Positions 52,487 to 61,819 of a DNA stretch of 64,000 bases are shown here, piece after piece. The translations under genes and the position numbers were made by a program. A model generated the notes under the pieces. It was not told the origin of the DNA, made no database searches, and worked only from the letters and a program-made list of their open reading frames with translations. Source of the stretch: Ferrimicrobium sp. (lineage in GTDB: Bacteria > Actinomycetota > Acidimicrobiia > Acidimicrobiales > Acidimicrobiaceae). Each line of letters begins with the position of its first letter. Position 1 is the stretch's first letter. The stretch lies in the NCBI RefSeq assembly GCF_027364955.1, contig NZ_DAHXOI010000002.1, positions 1 through 64,000 of the forward strand, read 5' to 3'.

Positions 52487-54205
52487 CTATCGTCGTTCAG
52501 ATGCGAGTGCCCGGGTGAGCGACTGGATCGTTGCAGTGACCGCGTCGATCGGAACTTCGACCGTCTGTTCTCGAATGCGGTCTCGCAGCTCGACGACCCC
52601 CTTGGCCAATGAACGGGCACCCACGATACAAAAGAGGGGGGACCCAATCAGTTCGAGATCACGCATCGCCACCCCAGTCGAGATGCTCCGATCTTCGAGT
52701 AGCGCTGCAATGCCAGACTGCACCATCGATTGGTGTAACTGCGCGGCTACCGCCGCCACCTCATTGGTCTTGGTGGCACCCACCCCCACGATACTCACGA
52801 CGTAGGGAGCGACCTCTATCGGCCAAACCACAGCGTCACCATCCGCTGAGCCATACTGTTGAGCGATTACCGCCGGCACCCTCGTCACCCCAATTCCGTA
52901 GCAACCCATCCAGTAGGGCAGCTCCTCGCCGTCAACGGAGCGATAGCGGGCATGGGACAAGACTCCGGAATAGGTCAACCCGAGCTGGAAGGTATGGCCG
53001 ACCTCGACCGAACGAACCAGCGACAGAACCCCGCCGCATCGAGGACATGGATCCCCATCTTCGACCACTACCAGATCAACAAATTGATCGACCTGGAAAT
53101 CGACACCAACGCGTAGACCGACGCAATGATGACCCGCTTCATTGGCTCCAGACGCCCAACTAGGACGCGTACGGACCAAGGGGTCCGCGATCACTCGAAC
53201 CTCGGAACCGTGACCTTGGGGCCCAATATAGCCCTTCGCGAACCCCGTCATCTCGGCATCGGTGGCCAAACGCATGCCACCAGGAACATTGAGTGTGCGA
53301 TCACCAGGTATGAGCGCGATGACCCGATCACCCAGGTCGTCAATCAACAACATCGACTTGAGCATGCTCCCAACCTCTACCTCTGCACCGAGATCACGCA
53401 GCGCCTTCACTGCGATCTCAATCCCCGGCGCATTCGGCGTCGCATACGTCACCGGCTCACTCTCTGCGTCAACCTCGACCGTTGGCCGCTCGCCAGCGCG
53501 GGCAGCCTCGATATTGGCTTGATAACCGCAGTCACTACAGTGAGCAAAGTGATCCTCTCCAATGCTGGAGGCGACCATAAACTCATGATTCACATCCCCA
53601 CCGATAGAACCAGCATCGGCTTCAACCGGTTCCGCCCGAAGACCGAGCCGCGCAAAGATGGCGAGGTAGGCGTCATAGAACCTTCGATATGAGTCGCGCA
53701 TCGCGTCACGATCGACGTCGAAGGAGTAGCCATCGGCCATGATAAACTCGCGTGTCCTCATCAATCCAAAACGTGCCCGAGGCTCATCCCGGAACTTGGT
53801 TTGGATCTGGTAGACCAGTTTGGGCAGATCACGGTAGCTCTCGATGTCGGGGCTCATCGCCTCGATTACCGCCTCCTCATGGGTCGGTCCAAGCACAAAT
53901 GCACCTGATTTACCGTCAACGCGAAAAAGAACATCCGCCATCTTGTCGATGCGACCGGTCGCTCTCCAGATATCCACCGGCTGGAGTGCCGGCAACAGAA
54001 GTTGGGATGCCCCCGCACGATCCAGCTCCTCCTCAACGATGCGTTCCACATTGCGAAGCACTCGAAAGCCCAGCGGAAGAAAGCTATAGACACCACTGGT
54101 GAGCCGACGAATGTAGTTCCCACGAATCAGGACCTTATGTGAGGCCGCCTCAGCATCCTGAGGAACCTCCCGTCGACTCCTAAAGACGAGTTCAGATGTT
54201 CGCAT
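52487..54205 (-). CDS. proS: Prolyl-tRNA synthetase (bacterial type with editing domain)
   Basis: It charges tRNA-Pro. From ATG 54205 it has 572 residues, the length of the bacterial form with an inserted editing domain. Visible are motif 1/2 regions (YSFLPLGFRVLRNVERIV, LGPTHEEAV, FRDEPRARFGLMRTREFIMADGYSF in two parts), the INS editing region (about 225-385; GDRTLNVPG), motif 3 (YGIGVTRVPAVIAQQ) and the C-terminal anticodon-binding domain. It starts 33 bp after the ispG stop; a terminator follows. Confidence 0.96.
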   Translation of the reverse strand: MRTSELVFRSRREVPQDAEAASHKVLIRGNYIRRLTSGVYSFLPLGFRVLRNVERIVEEELDRAGASQLLLPALQPVDIWRATGRIDKMADVLFRVDGKSGAFVLGPTHEEAVIEAMSPDIESYRDLPKLVYQIQTKFRDEPRARFGLMRTREFIMADGYSFDVDRDAMRDSYRRFYDAYLAIFARLGLRAEPVEADAGSIGGDVNHEFMVASSIGEDHFAHCSDCGYQANIEAARAGERPTVEVDAESEPVTYATPNAPGIEIAVKALRDLGAEVEVGSMLKSMLLIDDLGDRVIALIPGDRTLNVPGGMRLATDAEMTGFAKGYIGPQGHGSEVRVIADPLVRTRPSWASGANEAGHHCVGLRVGVDFQVDQFVDLVVVEDGDPCPRCGGVLSLVRSVEVGHTFQLGLTYSGVLSHARYRSVDGEELPYWMGCYGIGVTRVPAVIAQQYGSADGDAVVWPIEVAPYVVSIVGVGATKTNEVAAVAAQLHQSMVQSGIAALLEDRSISTGVAMRDLELIGSPLFCIVGARSLAKGVVELRDRIREQTVEVPIDAVTATIQSLTRALASERR

Positions 54206-54238
54206 GGGAACAAAGGCTAGCACGACCCCAACGATCGC

Positions 54239-55357
54239 TCAGCGACGCTTCTTGTTAAGCCTCGCTTCAACGCCCTCAACCATGATCGCCTGCGCCTCCT
54301 CCACCAAGGCCGCGACCATGTTCGCCTCAGGAACGACCTCGACGATCTTTCCCTTGATAAAGAGATGGCCCTTCCCTTTGCCAGCAGCGATGCCAATATC
54401 AGCCTCACGTGCCTCGCCTGGACCGTTAACGTTACACCCCATAACCGCAACTTGGAGGGGAAGGCCGAGCTTCTCAAGCTCTCGTTGCGCCTCGGTGGCG
54501 ACCGCCACCACATCGATCTCTGCTCGTCCACAACTTGGGCATGCGATGAAGTCGAGTCCTTTGCGCTCGCGAAGTCCCAACGACTCAAGGAGCTGTCGTC
54601 CGGCTCGCGCCTCCTCGATCGGGTCTGCGGTCAGCGAGTAACGAATGGTATCCCCGATCCCTTCAGCGAGCAAAGTGGCGATACCAGCCGTGGCCTTGAT
54701 GAGACCACCGGGCAACGGCCCTGCCTCGGTGACCCCGAGGTGGAGCGGGTGATCGACCTTTTGGGCGAGCAAACGATAGGCAGCGATCATCAGTGCCACG
54801 TTCGAAGCCTTGACCGAAAAGGCGACATCGTCAAAACCCACCTCATGGAAGAGATCGAGTTCATGAAGTGCAGAGGCAACCATCGCCTCCGCGGTGATCC
54901 CTCCATATTGCTTGGCAAAATCCGGGTGCAGAGAACCAGCGTTCACGCCGATCCGGATAGGAACGCCACGCGCCCCTGCCTCACGTGCCACCAGTTTGAT
55001 CTCTTCAGGCTTGCGCAGATTGCCCGGATTCAGTCGAAGTGCAGCGACCCCAGACTCCAGTGCTGCGAGCGCCATCTCCACATGGAAGTGGATATCCGCC
55101 ACAATCGGCACAGGGGATCGCGGAACGATCTGGCGAAGTCCATCAGCTGCATCCTGGGAGTTGCAGGTACAGCGGACAATCTCCGTACCGGCGGCAGCCA
55201 AAGAGTAGATCTGGACGAGCGTGCCCTCGACATCGGCGGTCTTGGTGGTCGTCATCGATTGTACGGAGATCGGACTATCCCCGCCGACGGTGACCTTGCC
55301 AACCTGCACCGCTCGTGCAACGCGGCGCTTTGCTAGTACTACCTGTTCACGTGTCAT
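54239..55357 (-). CDS. ispG: 4-hydroxy-3-methylbut-2-enyl-diphosphate synthase
   Basis: An iron-sulfur enzyme of the MEP isoprenoid pathway, converting MEcPP to HMBPP. The 372 residues begin with VGGDSPISVQSMTTTKT, include VADIHFHVEMAL and LRLNPGN, and carry the [4Fe-4S] cysteines in ACPSCGR near 270 and MGCNVNGPGEA near 307. With dxr two genes away it gives two MEP steps in the same operon (dxr-rseP-ispG), an arrangement conserved in Actinobacteria. Confidence 0.96.
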   Translation of the reverse strand: MTREQVVLAKRRVARAVQVGKVTVGGDSPISVQSMTTTKTADVEGTLVQIYSLAAAGTEIVRCTCNSQDAADGLRQIVPRSPVPIVADIHFHVEMALAALESGVAALRLNPGNLRKPEEIKLVAREAGARGVPIRIGVNAGSLHPDFAKQYGGITAEAMVASALHELDLFHEVGFDDVAFSVKASNVALMIAAYRLLAQKVDHPLHLGVTEAGPLPGGLIKATAGIATLLAEGIGDTIRYSLTADPIEEARAGRQLLESLGLRERKGLDFIACPSCGRAEIDVVAVATEAQRELEKLGLPLQVAVMGCNVNGPGEAREADIGIAAGKGKGHLFIKGKIVEVVPEANMVAALVEEAQAIMVEGVEARLNKKRR

Positions 55358-55380
55358 TGTAACTCACTTTCATTCCTAGC

Positions 55381-56703
55381 CTAGCGAAATGGATTCGCGA
55401 TTGGATGAACGATATCCAGATAGAGTGCCGTCACTCCTATAAGCAAAATGATGGTCAGCACTGCGTAGGTGACAGGCATCAGCTTCATGACATCGGCGTG
55501 ATAGGGACGGTTCTTACGCGAGCGTAGGCGCTCATAGATGGCGATCACAACGTGACCACCGTCGAGCGGCAGGAAGGGGAAGAGATTGAAGACCCCCACG
55601 AAAACATTGATTAAGAACAGGAGCTCAAGGACCGCAGAGATACCTGAGTGCACTGCGTCGTTGGCCAAGTAGACGATGCCGACTGGTGACTCAAAGCGTG
55701 ATTGCGCCCGTGCTGAGGTCGGATTTGATGACGGATGGATCACCTCGCGGGCGTAGGTCGCGATGCCATGAGGTGAAAAGTGGGAAAGGATCCCCGTCAC
55801 CGACTGCCAAGCAAAGGAACCCAGGCCCGTCACGGCATGGCCGGCACCACTGAGGAACGAATCGGTGACCGTTTTCGAGGTCGCCTCGATGCTCACACCG
55901 ATCACCCCAGCTTGGCCAAGCGGCTTGTACGCCGGATCCGTACGCGCCAAAACTGCAGCGCTGACTGGAATCACGGTTCGATGGATCACCTTATGCCCAA
56001 CCTCGAGCGTAAGGCGTACCGGCTTGCCCGAATTCTCTTCGATGATCTTACCAAAGGTCGTCGTGTTCGGATGGGTAGTGCCGTTCGCTGCCAGGACGGT
56101 AGATCCGGCAGGAATGTGCGCCTGAATCGCTGGCGACTCGACGTGGGGAGTCTTGGCGACCGCGGCGATCACGGTCCCACCACTTGAGACGGCAAAGCCA
56201 ACGCTCGAGAGCAGGATCCAAAGGATCGCAAAAGCCATGATGAAGTGCATCAACGAACCCGCTACGCTCACGAGGATTCGGCGCGGAAAGGTGGCCTGAC
56301 GATAGGTCTTCTCCTCATCCTCTGGCGGAACCTCTTCGACGTTAGTCATCCCGGAGATTCTGACGTAGCCGCCAACGATCAACGCCTTGATGCCGTACTC
56401 GATCCCGCCTATCTTGATCGACCAGATTCGAGGACCAAAGCCAATAAAGAACTCCGTCACCTTCATACCCGATAACCGAGCGGTGATGTAGTGACCAAAC
56501 TCATGCAAGATAATCATCGCCGCGATGGCCGCGACGACCACCAACGTGGAGAGCGCATGAATGTGGGCGGCAAAGGCAATGATGGCCGCGATGGCGATCA
56601 AGAACTCGATCAGTCGGCGTCCAGAGAAGGAGCGCGCCTCCGCAAGTGTCGGTGCCCGGTTTTCTCGACTGTCGGCATCGTTGAGGGTCTCGACGTTAGG
56701 CAC
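55381..56703 (-). CDS. rseP: Site-2 intramembrane zinc protease (RseP/RIP family)
   Basis: An M50 protease that cuts membrane-bound regulators such as anti-sigma factors. From GTG 56703 it has 440 residues: a first membrane region with the HExxH motif IILHEFGHYI near 65-75, a single PDZ-like periplasmic region (about 175-265), and C-terminal membrane segments with the third zinc-ligand motif NLFPFLPLDGGHV near 385. The GTG overlaps the dxr stop; the longer frame begins inside dxr and is less likely. Substrates are unknown. Confidence 0.9.
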   Translation of the reverse strand: MPNVETLNDADSRENRAPTLAEARSFSGRRLIEFLIAIAAIIAFAAHIHALSTLVVVAAIAAMIILHEFGHYITARLSGMKVTEFFIGFGPRIWSIKIGGIEYGIKALIVGGYVRISGMTNVEEVPPEDEEKTYRQATFPRRILVSVAGSLMHFIMAFAILWILLSSVGFAVSSGGTVIAAVAKTPHVESPAIQAHIPAGSTVLAANGTTHPNTTTFGKIIEENSGKPVRLTLEVGHKVIHRTVIPVSAAVLARTDPAYKPLGQAGVIGVSIEATSKTVTDSFLSGAGHAVTGLGSFAWQSVTGILSHFSPHGIATYAREVIHPSSNPTSARAQSRFESPVGIVYLANDAVHSGISAVLELLFLINVFVGVFNLFPFLPLDGGHVVIAIYERLRSRKNRPYHADVMKLMPVTYAVLTIILLIGVTALYLDIVHPIANPFR

Positions 56704-57850
56704 TGGCAAGCACCTGCACCATTTCGGTGGCGACCACCCGCGCCTGCCGATCCAGCTCGACCACCTCATCGATACTCATTGGTGAACCTACCTCGTAGCT
56801 CTCCATGGTCCGGGCGACCACCTCATAAATTTGCAACCAACCGATGCTGGAGTTCAAGAAAGCCTCTACCGCGACCTCATTGGCCGCATTCATCCAACAA
56901 GGAGCGCCACCGCCGAGCCTCCCTGCCTCGTACGCTAACGCAAGTGCTGGGAAACGGATCCGATCGACCTCTTCGAAGGTCAGCGTCATGGGTCGCGACC
57001 AGTCCAACGCACCGTGAGCGAGATCGCTTCGAAGTGGCGAATAAAGTGCCAAGGAGATTGGGAGCCTCATGTCGGGCATGGAGAGCTGTGCCAGTGTGGA
57101 ACCATCAGTGAATTCAACCATTGAATGGACCAAAGATTCCGGATGGACCACCACCGAGATCGCGTCGTACGCGACCCCAAAAAGGTAGTGAGCCTCAATG
57201 ACCTCAAGTCCCTTGTTAAACAATGTCGATGAGTCCACGCTAATTTTTGGTCCCATCGACCACGTCGGATGTGCTAGCGCATCCTCGATGGTTACCGTGC
57301 GAAGGGATTGGGCGGGAAGTTGCCGGAAGGGTCCACCTGACGCCGTGATGACCAAACGGGCAAAGCCAGCCGGAACTTGCCGTGACTGCCCCATCGCCTG
57401 AAAGATTGCAGAATGTTCGGAATCGACTGGAATGAGCTCTCCACCCATCGACAACAGTGCGAGCACAAGGTCTCCGGCAGCGATCAGCGACTCCTTATTC
57501 GCCAGTCCGAGACGCAAACCGGCTCGCAGTGCGCGCTCAGTGATGCGGATTCCAGCAAAACCCATCACGCCGTTGATCACGATCTCCGCAGCGGTCACAG
57601 CGTCTACCAGCTCCTCCCCCGTCACGACGGCGACACTGGCATCCACCTGACTCCGCAGTTCCTTGGCCGCGAGCTCATCGTAGACTCCCACGACCAGCGG
57701 ATGAAACTCCTGCACTTGCTCGAGAAGGCGTTCGATATTCGAGTGCGCCGCTAACACAGTGACCGTGAAGGTCCCTGGATCCTGCCGCACAAGATCAAGT
57801 GTCTGGCAACCGATCGAACCGGTCGAACCCATAACGGCAAGTGATTTCAT
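56696..57850 (-). CDS. dxr: 1-deoxy-D-xylulose 5-phosphate reductoisomerase
   Basis: An NADPH-dependent enzyme making MEP from DXP, the committed step of the pathway. The 384 residues show the nucleotide-binding start LAVMGSTGSIGCQTLDL, LANKESLIAAG near 120, PVDSEHSAIFQ with the catalytic acidic residues near 143, ASGGPFR, and HPTWSMGPKISVDSSTLFNKG. It follows cdsA by 17 bp. Confidence 0.97.
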   Translation of the reverse strand: MKSLAVMGSTGSIGCQTLDLVRQDPGTFTVTVLAAHSNIERLLEQVQEFHPLVVGVYDELAAKELRSQVDASVAVVTGEELVDAVTAAEIVINGVMGFAGIRITERALRAGLRLGLANKESLIAAGDLVLALLSMGGELIPVDSEHSAIFQAMGQSRQVPAGFARLVITASGGPFRQLPAQSLRTVTIEDALAHPTWSMGPKISVDSSTLFNKGLEVIEAHYLFGVAYDAISVVVHPESLVHSMVEFTDGSTLAQLSMPDMRLPISLALYSPLRSDLAHGALDWSRPMTLTFEEVDRIRFPALALAYEAGRLGGGAPCWMNAANEVAVEAFLNSSIGWLQIYEVVARTMESYEVGSPMSIDEVVELDRQARVVATEMVQVLASA

Positions 57851-57867
57851 GGTAAACCTTTAATGCA

Positions 57868-59652
57868 TCACCTTAAGTGGAGACTCAGAAACAGATAAAA
57901 AGCGACTGGTAGTACGATTAGTATCCCGTCAATACGGTCCAGCATACCCCCATGACCTGGGAGTAACCGTGAAGAATCCTTAGCCGATACCGAGCGCTTC
58001 AGCGCGGACTCGGCCAAGTCGCCTACCGGGGCGATAATCGCTGACGCCACACCAATCAACACCCCCGCCTCAAGGGTAAACGGGTGAATCAACGGGAGCG
58101 CGAAGGCGCCAACCAAAATTGCCGCCACGCCACCGATAAGAACCCCCTCGACGGTCTTCCCCGGTGAAATCGCAGGAGCAAGCTTATGCTTCCCCAGGAG
58201 CGAGCCACCGAAAAACGCGAAGACATCGGCGGTCGTGGCACAGAGTAATGCCCCAATCAGGAGCCCCAGCCCACCGTCCCCAAACAGCGCATGTCGAAGT
58301 AGGAGTCCAGCGAACGCCCCAAATAGTCCAACCCACACCACAATGACCATCGTGGTGGTTACACCGACCACAAACTGCTCACCACGGTGCTGAACCATAA
58401 ACCAGACCAGGGAGACCAGGATCGCCCCAAAAATAACCAGAACGATGGCATCTTCTCCTGCCACATACGCACCAACCACCAACCCGATGACGGCGAGAAG
58501 CCCAACCAATGCAGCGGGCCGATAACCACCTCGACGCAGGAGATTGTAGCCCTCAGCTGCGGCGGTAGTGACCGCCACGACCACGACCACTAGCGTCGAG
58601 ACTGTTCCAAGTTTGAGCGCGCCGATAAAGACAAGGGCGAGTACGATCCCAGTGATGGTTCGCACCACCTTAATGCGGCGAAGTGGATCTGTCCCTGAAG
58701 AAACTCTATCATCTCTTTCCGGAGCTGGGACGTCTCTCTCCGGCGTCGAGACCGCCTCGCCTTGGTGATCGCGCGGTGGAGGCGACCCTTTGCTCTCAGC
58801 AGAACCTCTACCCCACCGTGGCGATCTTCCTCGAGCACGTATGACTTCGTGGCGCGTGCGACCCAACACCGTACCCTGCGGCGGGTCGTCCATCCTGGTA
58901 CTCACCACCCCCTGGGCATCGTCGCCGGCGACTGCTGGTCTTGGAGTGCTCGCCGCCGACCCCCTGCGCTCGTCGAGCATCCGCTGGAGATCCGCGCCAT
59001 CGTCGCCAGCTGGTGGCAAGGAGGAACTCCCCGACGCATCACGCTCGGATACTCGTGGGAGCGTTGACGACTCCTGAGACGTCCTCTCCTGAGTAGTTGG
59101 CCTCGCTGTTTCAGTAGGCCCCACTGTTTCAGTAGGCCTCGCTGTCTCATAAGGACTCGCTGTCTCAGTAGGCCTCGCTGTCTCATTGGAAACAGAGGGG
59201 CCAGCGACAGTCCGATCTGGGGAGAGGCGCTCAACAGGTACTAAGAAATCGTCGTTGGTATCACTGGCGGAGGTATCGGATCGGTCCTCCCTATCCTCAA
59301 GCGCATCAAAATTGGTCGGAGCCTCCTCGTGCACACGAGGAAGAGGTTCGCCAGCCAACTCCTCGATGATTCGAGGGATCTCGCCTGTAGGCGGATCTCG
59401 CCAACCCGGCAATTCCACCGTTGCATCCTCCCCAGAACGACCGTTGATCTGCCGCTCAGGGGTGGCTGAGATACTATAGGGGGCGTCAAGACTCAGCGTC
59501 CGATCAGGATCTTCCGCGGCTTCCGACCCAGGCACCTCGTCGTAGAACAGCGTAGGATCGTCGTCCTGTGGAGGCTCACCTTGCCCACTAAATAACGGGC
59601 CCTCTGACTGCCTGTTGGGCCCTCGCCGGTGGCGTTCCTCGCCCTCACCCAT
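57868..59652 (-). CDS. cdsA: Phosphatidate cytidylyltransferase with long disordered N-terminus
   Basis: It makes CDP-diacylglycerol from phosphatidate and CTP. The catalytic, multi-membrane-span part fills about residues 330-594 and ends with the CdsA signature SALKRSVSAKDSSRLLPGHG and MLDRIDG. The first 320 residues are charged, Pro/Ser/Thr/Glu-rich and without a recognised domain, making this about twice the usual length. This region includes five copies of an ETARPT-like hexapeptide from an 18-bp repeat. Some actinobacterial CdsA proteins have long N-terminal extensions, but none is known to have a defined role. It lies between frr (14 bp) and dxr (17 bp). Confidence 0.92.
   Translation of the reverse strand: MGEGEERHRRGPNRQSEGPLFSGQGEPPQDDDPTLFYDEVPGSEAAEDPDRTLSLDAPYSISATPERQINGRSGEDATVELPGWRDPPTGEIPRIIEELAGEPLPRVHEEAPTNFDALEDREDRSDTSASDTNDDFLVPVERLSPDRTVAGPSVSNETARPTETASPYETARPTETVGPTETARPTTQERTSQESSTLPRVSERDASGSSSLPPAGDDGADLQRMLDERRGSAASTPRPAVAGDDAQGVVSTRMDDPPQGTVLGRTRHEVIRARGRSPRWGRGSAESKGSPPPRDHQGEAVSTPERDVPAPERDDRVSSGTDPLRRIKVVRTITGIVLALVFIGALKLGTVSTLVVVVVAVTTAAAEGYNLLRRGGYRPAALVGLLAVIGLVVGAYVAGEDAIVLVIFGAILVSLVWFMVQHRGEQFVVGVTTTMVIVVWVGLFGAFAGLLLRHALFGDGGLGLLIGALLCATTADVFAFFGGSLLGKHKLAPAISPGKTVEGVLIGGVAAILVGAFALPLIHPFTLEAGVLIGVASAIIAPVGDLAESALKRSVSAKDSSRLLPGHGGMLDRIDGILIVLPVAFYLFLSLHLR
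59094..59190. repeat. 18-bp in-frame repeats in cdsA
   Basis: About five units related to CTCGCTGTCTCAGTAGGC encode ETARPT, ETASPY, ETARPT, ETVGPT, ETARPT on the minus strand. The 18-bp period keeps the frame. Confidence 0.88.
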
Positions 59653-59666
59653 CGATATGGCCCCTC

Positions 59667-60239
59667 TCAGACCTCAAGTAAATCGCGCTCTTTGGTCTCC
59701 AACGCCTTGTCAAGTTCCGCGATATACTGCGACGTTAATTGTTCGAGCTGTTTCTCAAGATCCCCAAGGTCGTCCGTCGTCAGTGAACCCTGCTTCTGCC
59801 AAACCTCAAACTGGTGGCGTGCGCTGCGGCGTATAGCTCGAACCGCAACTCTCCCCTCCTCAGAGCGTGCACGAACAACCTTGATAAGTTCTTTGCGCCG
59901 TTCTTCCGTAGGGGGTTGCAGGGTGATGCGAATCGCCGCACCATCGTTGCTGGGGTTCACGCCGAGATCCGCATTACGAATAGCCGTCTCGATAGCACCA
60001 AGGCTCCCGCGATCGTAAGGATTGATAACCAAGGTACGCGCATCGGAGACACCGATACCAGCAATGGTCATCAGAGGAGTGGGCGAGCCATAGTAGTCAA
60101 CGAGGAGATGCTCGACTAACGCCGGTGCCGCACGACCCGTGCGTACCGAAGCAAACTCCTCTTCAGTATGTTCGACGGCTTTGGCCATCTTGGTCTTGGT
60201 TTCAGCGATAACCAGATCCGTATTTACTTCTTCAGCCAT
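59667..60239 (-). CDS. frr: Ribosome recycling factor
   Basis: RRF splits post-termination ribosomes together with EF-G. The 190 residues show EHTEEEFASVRTGRAAPALVE near 20-40, ISVNPYDRG-type segment (VINPYDRGSLGAIE) and the C-terminal helical bundle with VRAIRRSARHQ. Its ATG shares one base with the pyrH stop (TGATG). Order tsf-pyrH-frr-cdsA is standard. Confidence 0.97.
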   Translation of the reverse strand: MAEEVNTDLVIAETKTKMAKAVEHTEEEFASVRTGRAAPALVEHLLVDYYGSPTPLMTIAGIGVSDARTLVINPYDRGSLGAIETAIRNADLGVNPSNDGAAIRITLQPPTEERRKELIKVVRARSEEGRVAVRAIRRSARHQFEVWQKQGSLTTDDLGDLEKQLEQLTSQYIAELDKALETKERDLLEV

Positions 60240-60961
60240 CAGTCAACCACCGTTCCAATCTCGCCACGCCAGGCGCGAGCGATATTACCAGGGCTGGTCA
60301 CGTCAAACACGATCACTCGAATATCGTGATCCTTGCAGAAAGTGACGGCAGTCATATCCATAACATTGAGATCGCGCGAGATGACATCCATATACCCAAC
60401 ATGATCATACTTCGTAGCGCTGGGGTCAAGGCGCGGGTCGGCGGAGTAGATTCCATTAACCCCTGAGTGTGTACCCTTCATCATCGTCTGCGCACCGATC
60501 TCCGCAGCTCGAAGTGCAGCTGCGGTGTCCGTCGTGAAAAACGGATTACCGGTGCCAGCAGCGAAGATGACGATCCTACCCTTCTCGAGATGGCGCACCG
60601 CTCTGCGCCGGATGTAAGGCTCAGCAAGCTCGGACATCTGGATGGCACTCTGGAGGCGAACTGGCTGGCCGAGCGCCTCAATGGCGCTTTGCAGTGCGAG
60701 CGCATTCATCACCGTCGCAAGCATCCCAATGTTGTCCGATGTTGGAGCATCAATACCGATATCCACGCCGTAGGTGCCACGCCAAATATTCCCGCCACCG
60801 ACAACTAAGGCGATCTCAACGTCGAGTTCCGACCGGAGCCCAACGAGTTCTTGCGCCAGTTGGGTCAGCACCTTCGCGTCAAGTGGCCCCTTGGCTGCAT
60901 CTCCAAGCGCTTCGCCCGAAATTTTGAGTAGAATTCGGCATCGATCAACCGATGACTGCAA
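60239..60961 (-). CDS. pyrH: Uridylate kinase
   Basis: A hexameric amino-acid-kinase-fold enzyme making UDP from UMP. The core shows RILLKISGEALGD, VVGGGNIWRG near 50, AEPYIRRRAV, FAAGTGNPFFTTDTAAALRA near 140 and MKGTHSGVNGIYSADPR. The start is unclear. The TTG at 60961 (240 residues) best fits family length and lies 13 bp after the tsf stop; TTG at 60973 and a longer frame overlapping tsf are possible. None has a strong ribosome-binding site. Confidence 0.94.
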   Translation of the reverse strand: MQSSVDRCRILLKISGEALGDAAKGPLDAKVLTQLAQELVGLRSELDVEIALVVGGGNIWRGTYGVDIGIDAPTSDNIGMLATVMNALALQSAIEALGQPVRLQSAIQMSELAEPYIRRRAVRHLEKGRIVIFAAGTGNPFFTTDTAAALRAAEIGAQTMMKGTHSGVNGIYSADPRLDPSATKYDHVGYMDVISRDLNVMDMTAVTFCKDHDIRVIVFDVTSPGNIARAWRGEIGTVVD

Positions 60962-60974
60962 CGTCGTCAACAAG

Positions 60975-61772
60975 CTACTCGCCAACGACGAGTTGCGCAA
61001 ACGCGACGAGCGTTGCTTGTCCTAGCACCTCTCGAACTCGATGTTTCTCATCCTTTACAAAGGGCTGTTCCAACAAGCAGATCGATTTGTAAAACCCATC
61101 AAGGCGACCTGCTACGATCTTTTCGACTGCCGCCTCTGGCTTGCCCTCATTTCTCGTCATCGTCTCAAGCGTCTCGCGCTCCTGCGCCACTACCGATTCA
61201 GGAACGTCCTCGATTCGCAGATACGTTGGACGAGCAAATGCAATGTGTAGCGCGAGGTCGTGGGCGAGCTCATTCGACCCATTCTTCAGTTGCACAAGCA
61301 CTCCATTGACCCCTCGATCAGCCTGAACGTGGAGATAACCCGACACCTCATCACCTTCACCGGCCTCAAGTCGAACGACCCGCCCGAGCGAGATGTTCTC
61401 CTTCAACGAGATGATGAGCGAGGAGATCATCTCCTCATACTCCGTGACGGCCTGCTCTCCTCGTTCCGCGACAGCAGCAGCTATCTCGTTCACGGTGTTG
61501 ACGAAGTCAGTTGACTTCGCGACAAAGTCAGTCTCGCACTTGAGTTCAACGAGTGCACCAACTTGAGTACCAACCATGGAGATCGCTACTGCTCCCTCAC
61601 TGTTTTCACGCTCAGCTCGCTTCGCCGCGGAGACGACGCCCCGCTCCCGAAGCAACTGTGCCGCGCGCTCGGCGTCACCACCTGTCTCTTCAAGCGTCTT
61701 CTTCGCGTCGAGAATCCCCGCACCGGTGAGCTTACGCAGCGCCTGTACATCCGCAGCCTTGATATCAGCCAC
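60975..61772 (-). CDS. tsf: Elongation factor Ts
   Basis: EF-Ts is the nucleotide-exchange factor of EF-Tu. The 265 residues show the N-terminal UBA-like domain (AADVQALRKLTGAGILDAKKTLEE in two parts), KRAERENSEGAVAI, and the core CETDFVAKSTDF near 80-91. It lies 47 bp after rpsB in the conserved rpsB-tsf pair. Confidence 0.97.
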   Translation of the reverse strand: MADIKAADVQALRKLTGAGILDAKKTLEETGGDAERAAQLLRERGVVSAAKRAERENSEGAVAISMVGTQVGALVELKCETDFVAKSTDFVNTVNEIAAAVAERGEQAVTEYEEMISSLIISLKENISLGRVVRLEAGEGDEVSGYLHVQADRGVNGVLVQLKNGSNELAHDLALHIAFARPTYLRIEDVPESVVAQERETLETMTRNEGKPEAAVEKIVAGRLDGFYKSICLLEQPFVKDEKHRVREVLGQATLVAFAQLVVGE

Positions 61773-61819
61773 CCTCGGCCTTCCTTTCTGATTGTATCAA
61801 TAAATAAAACAGATTGTTG

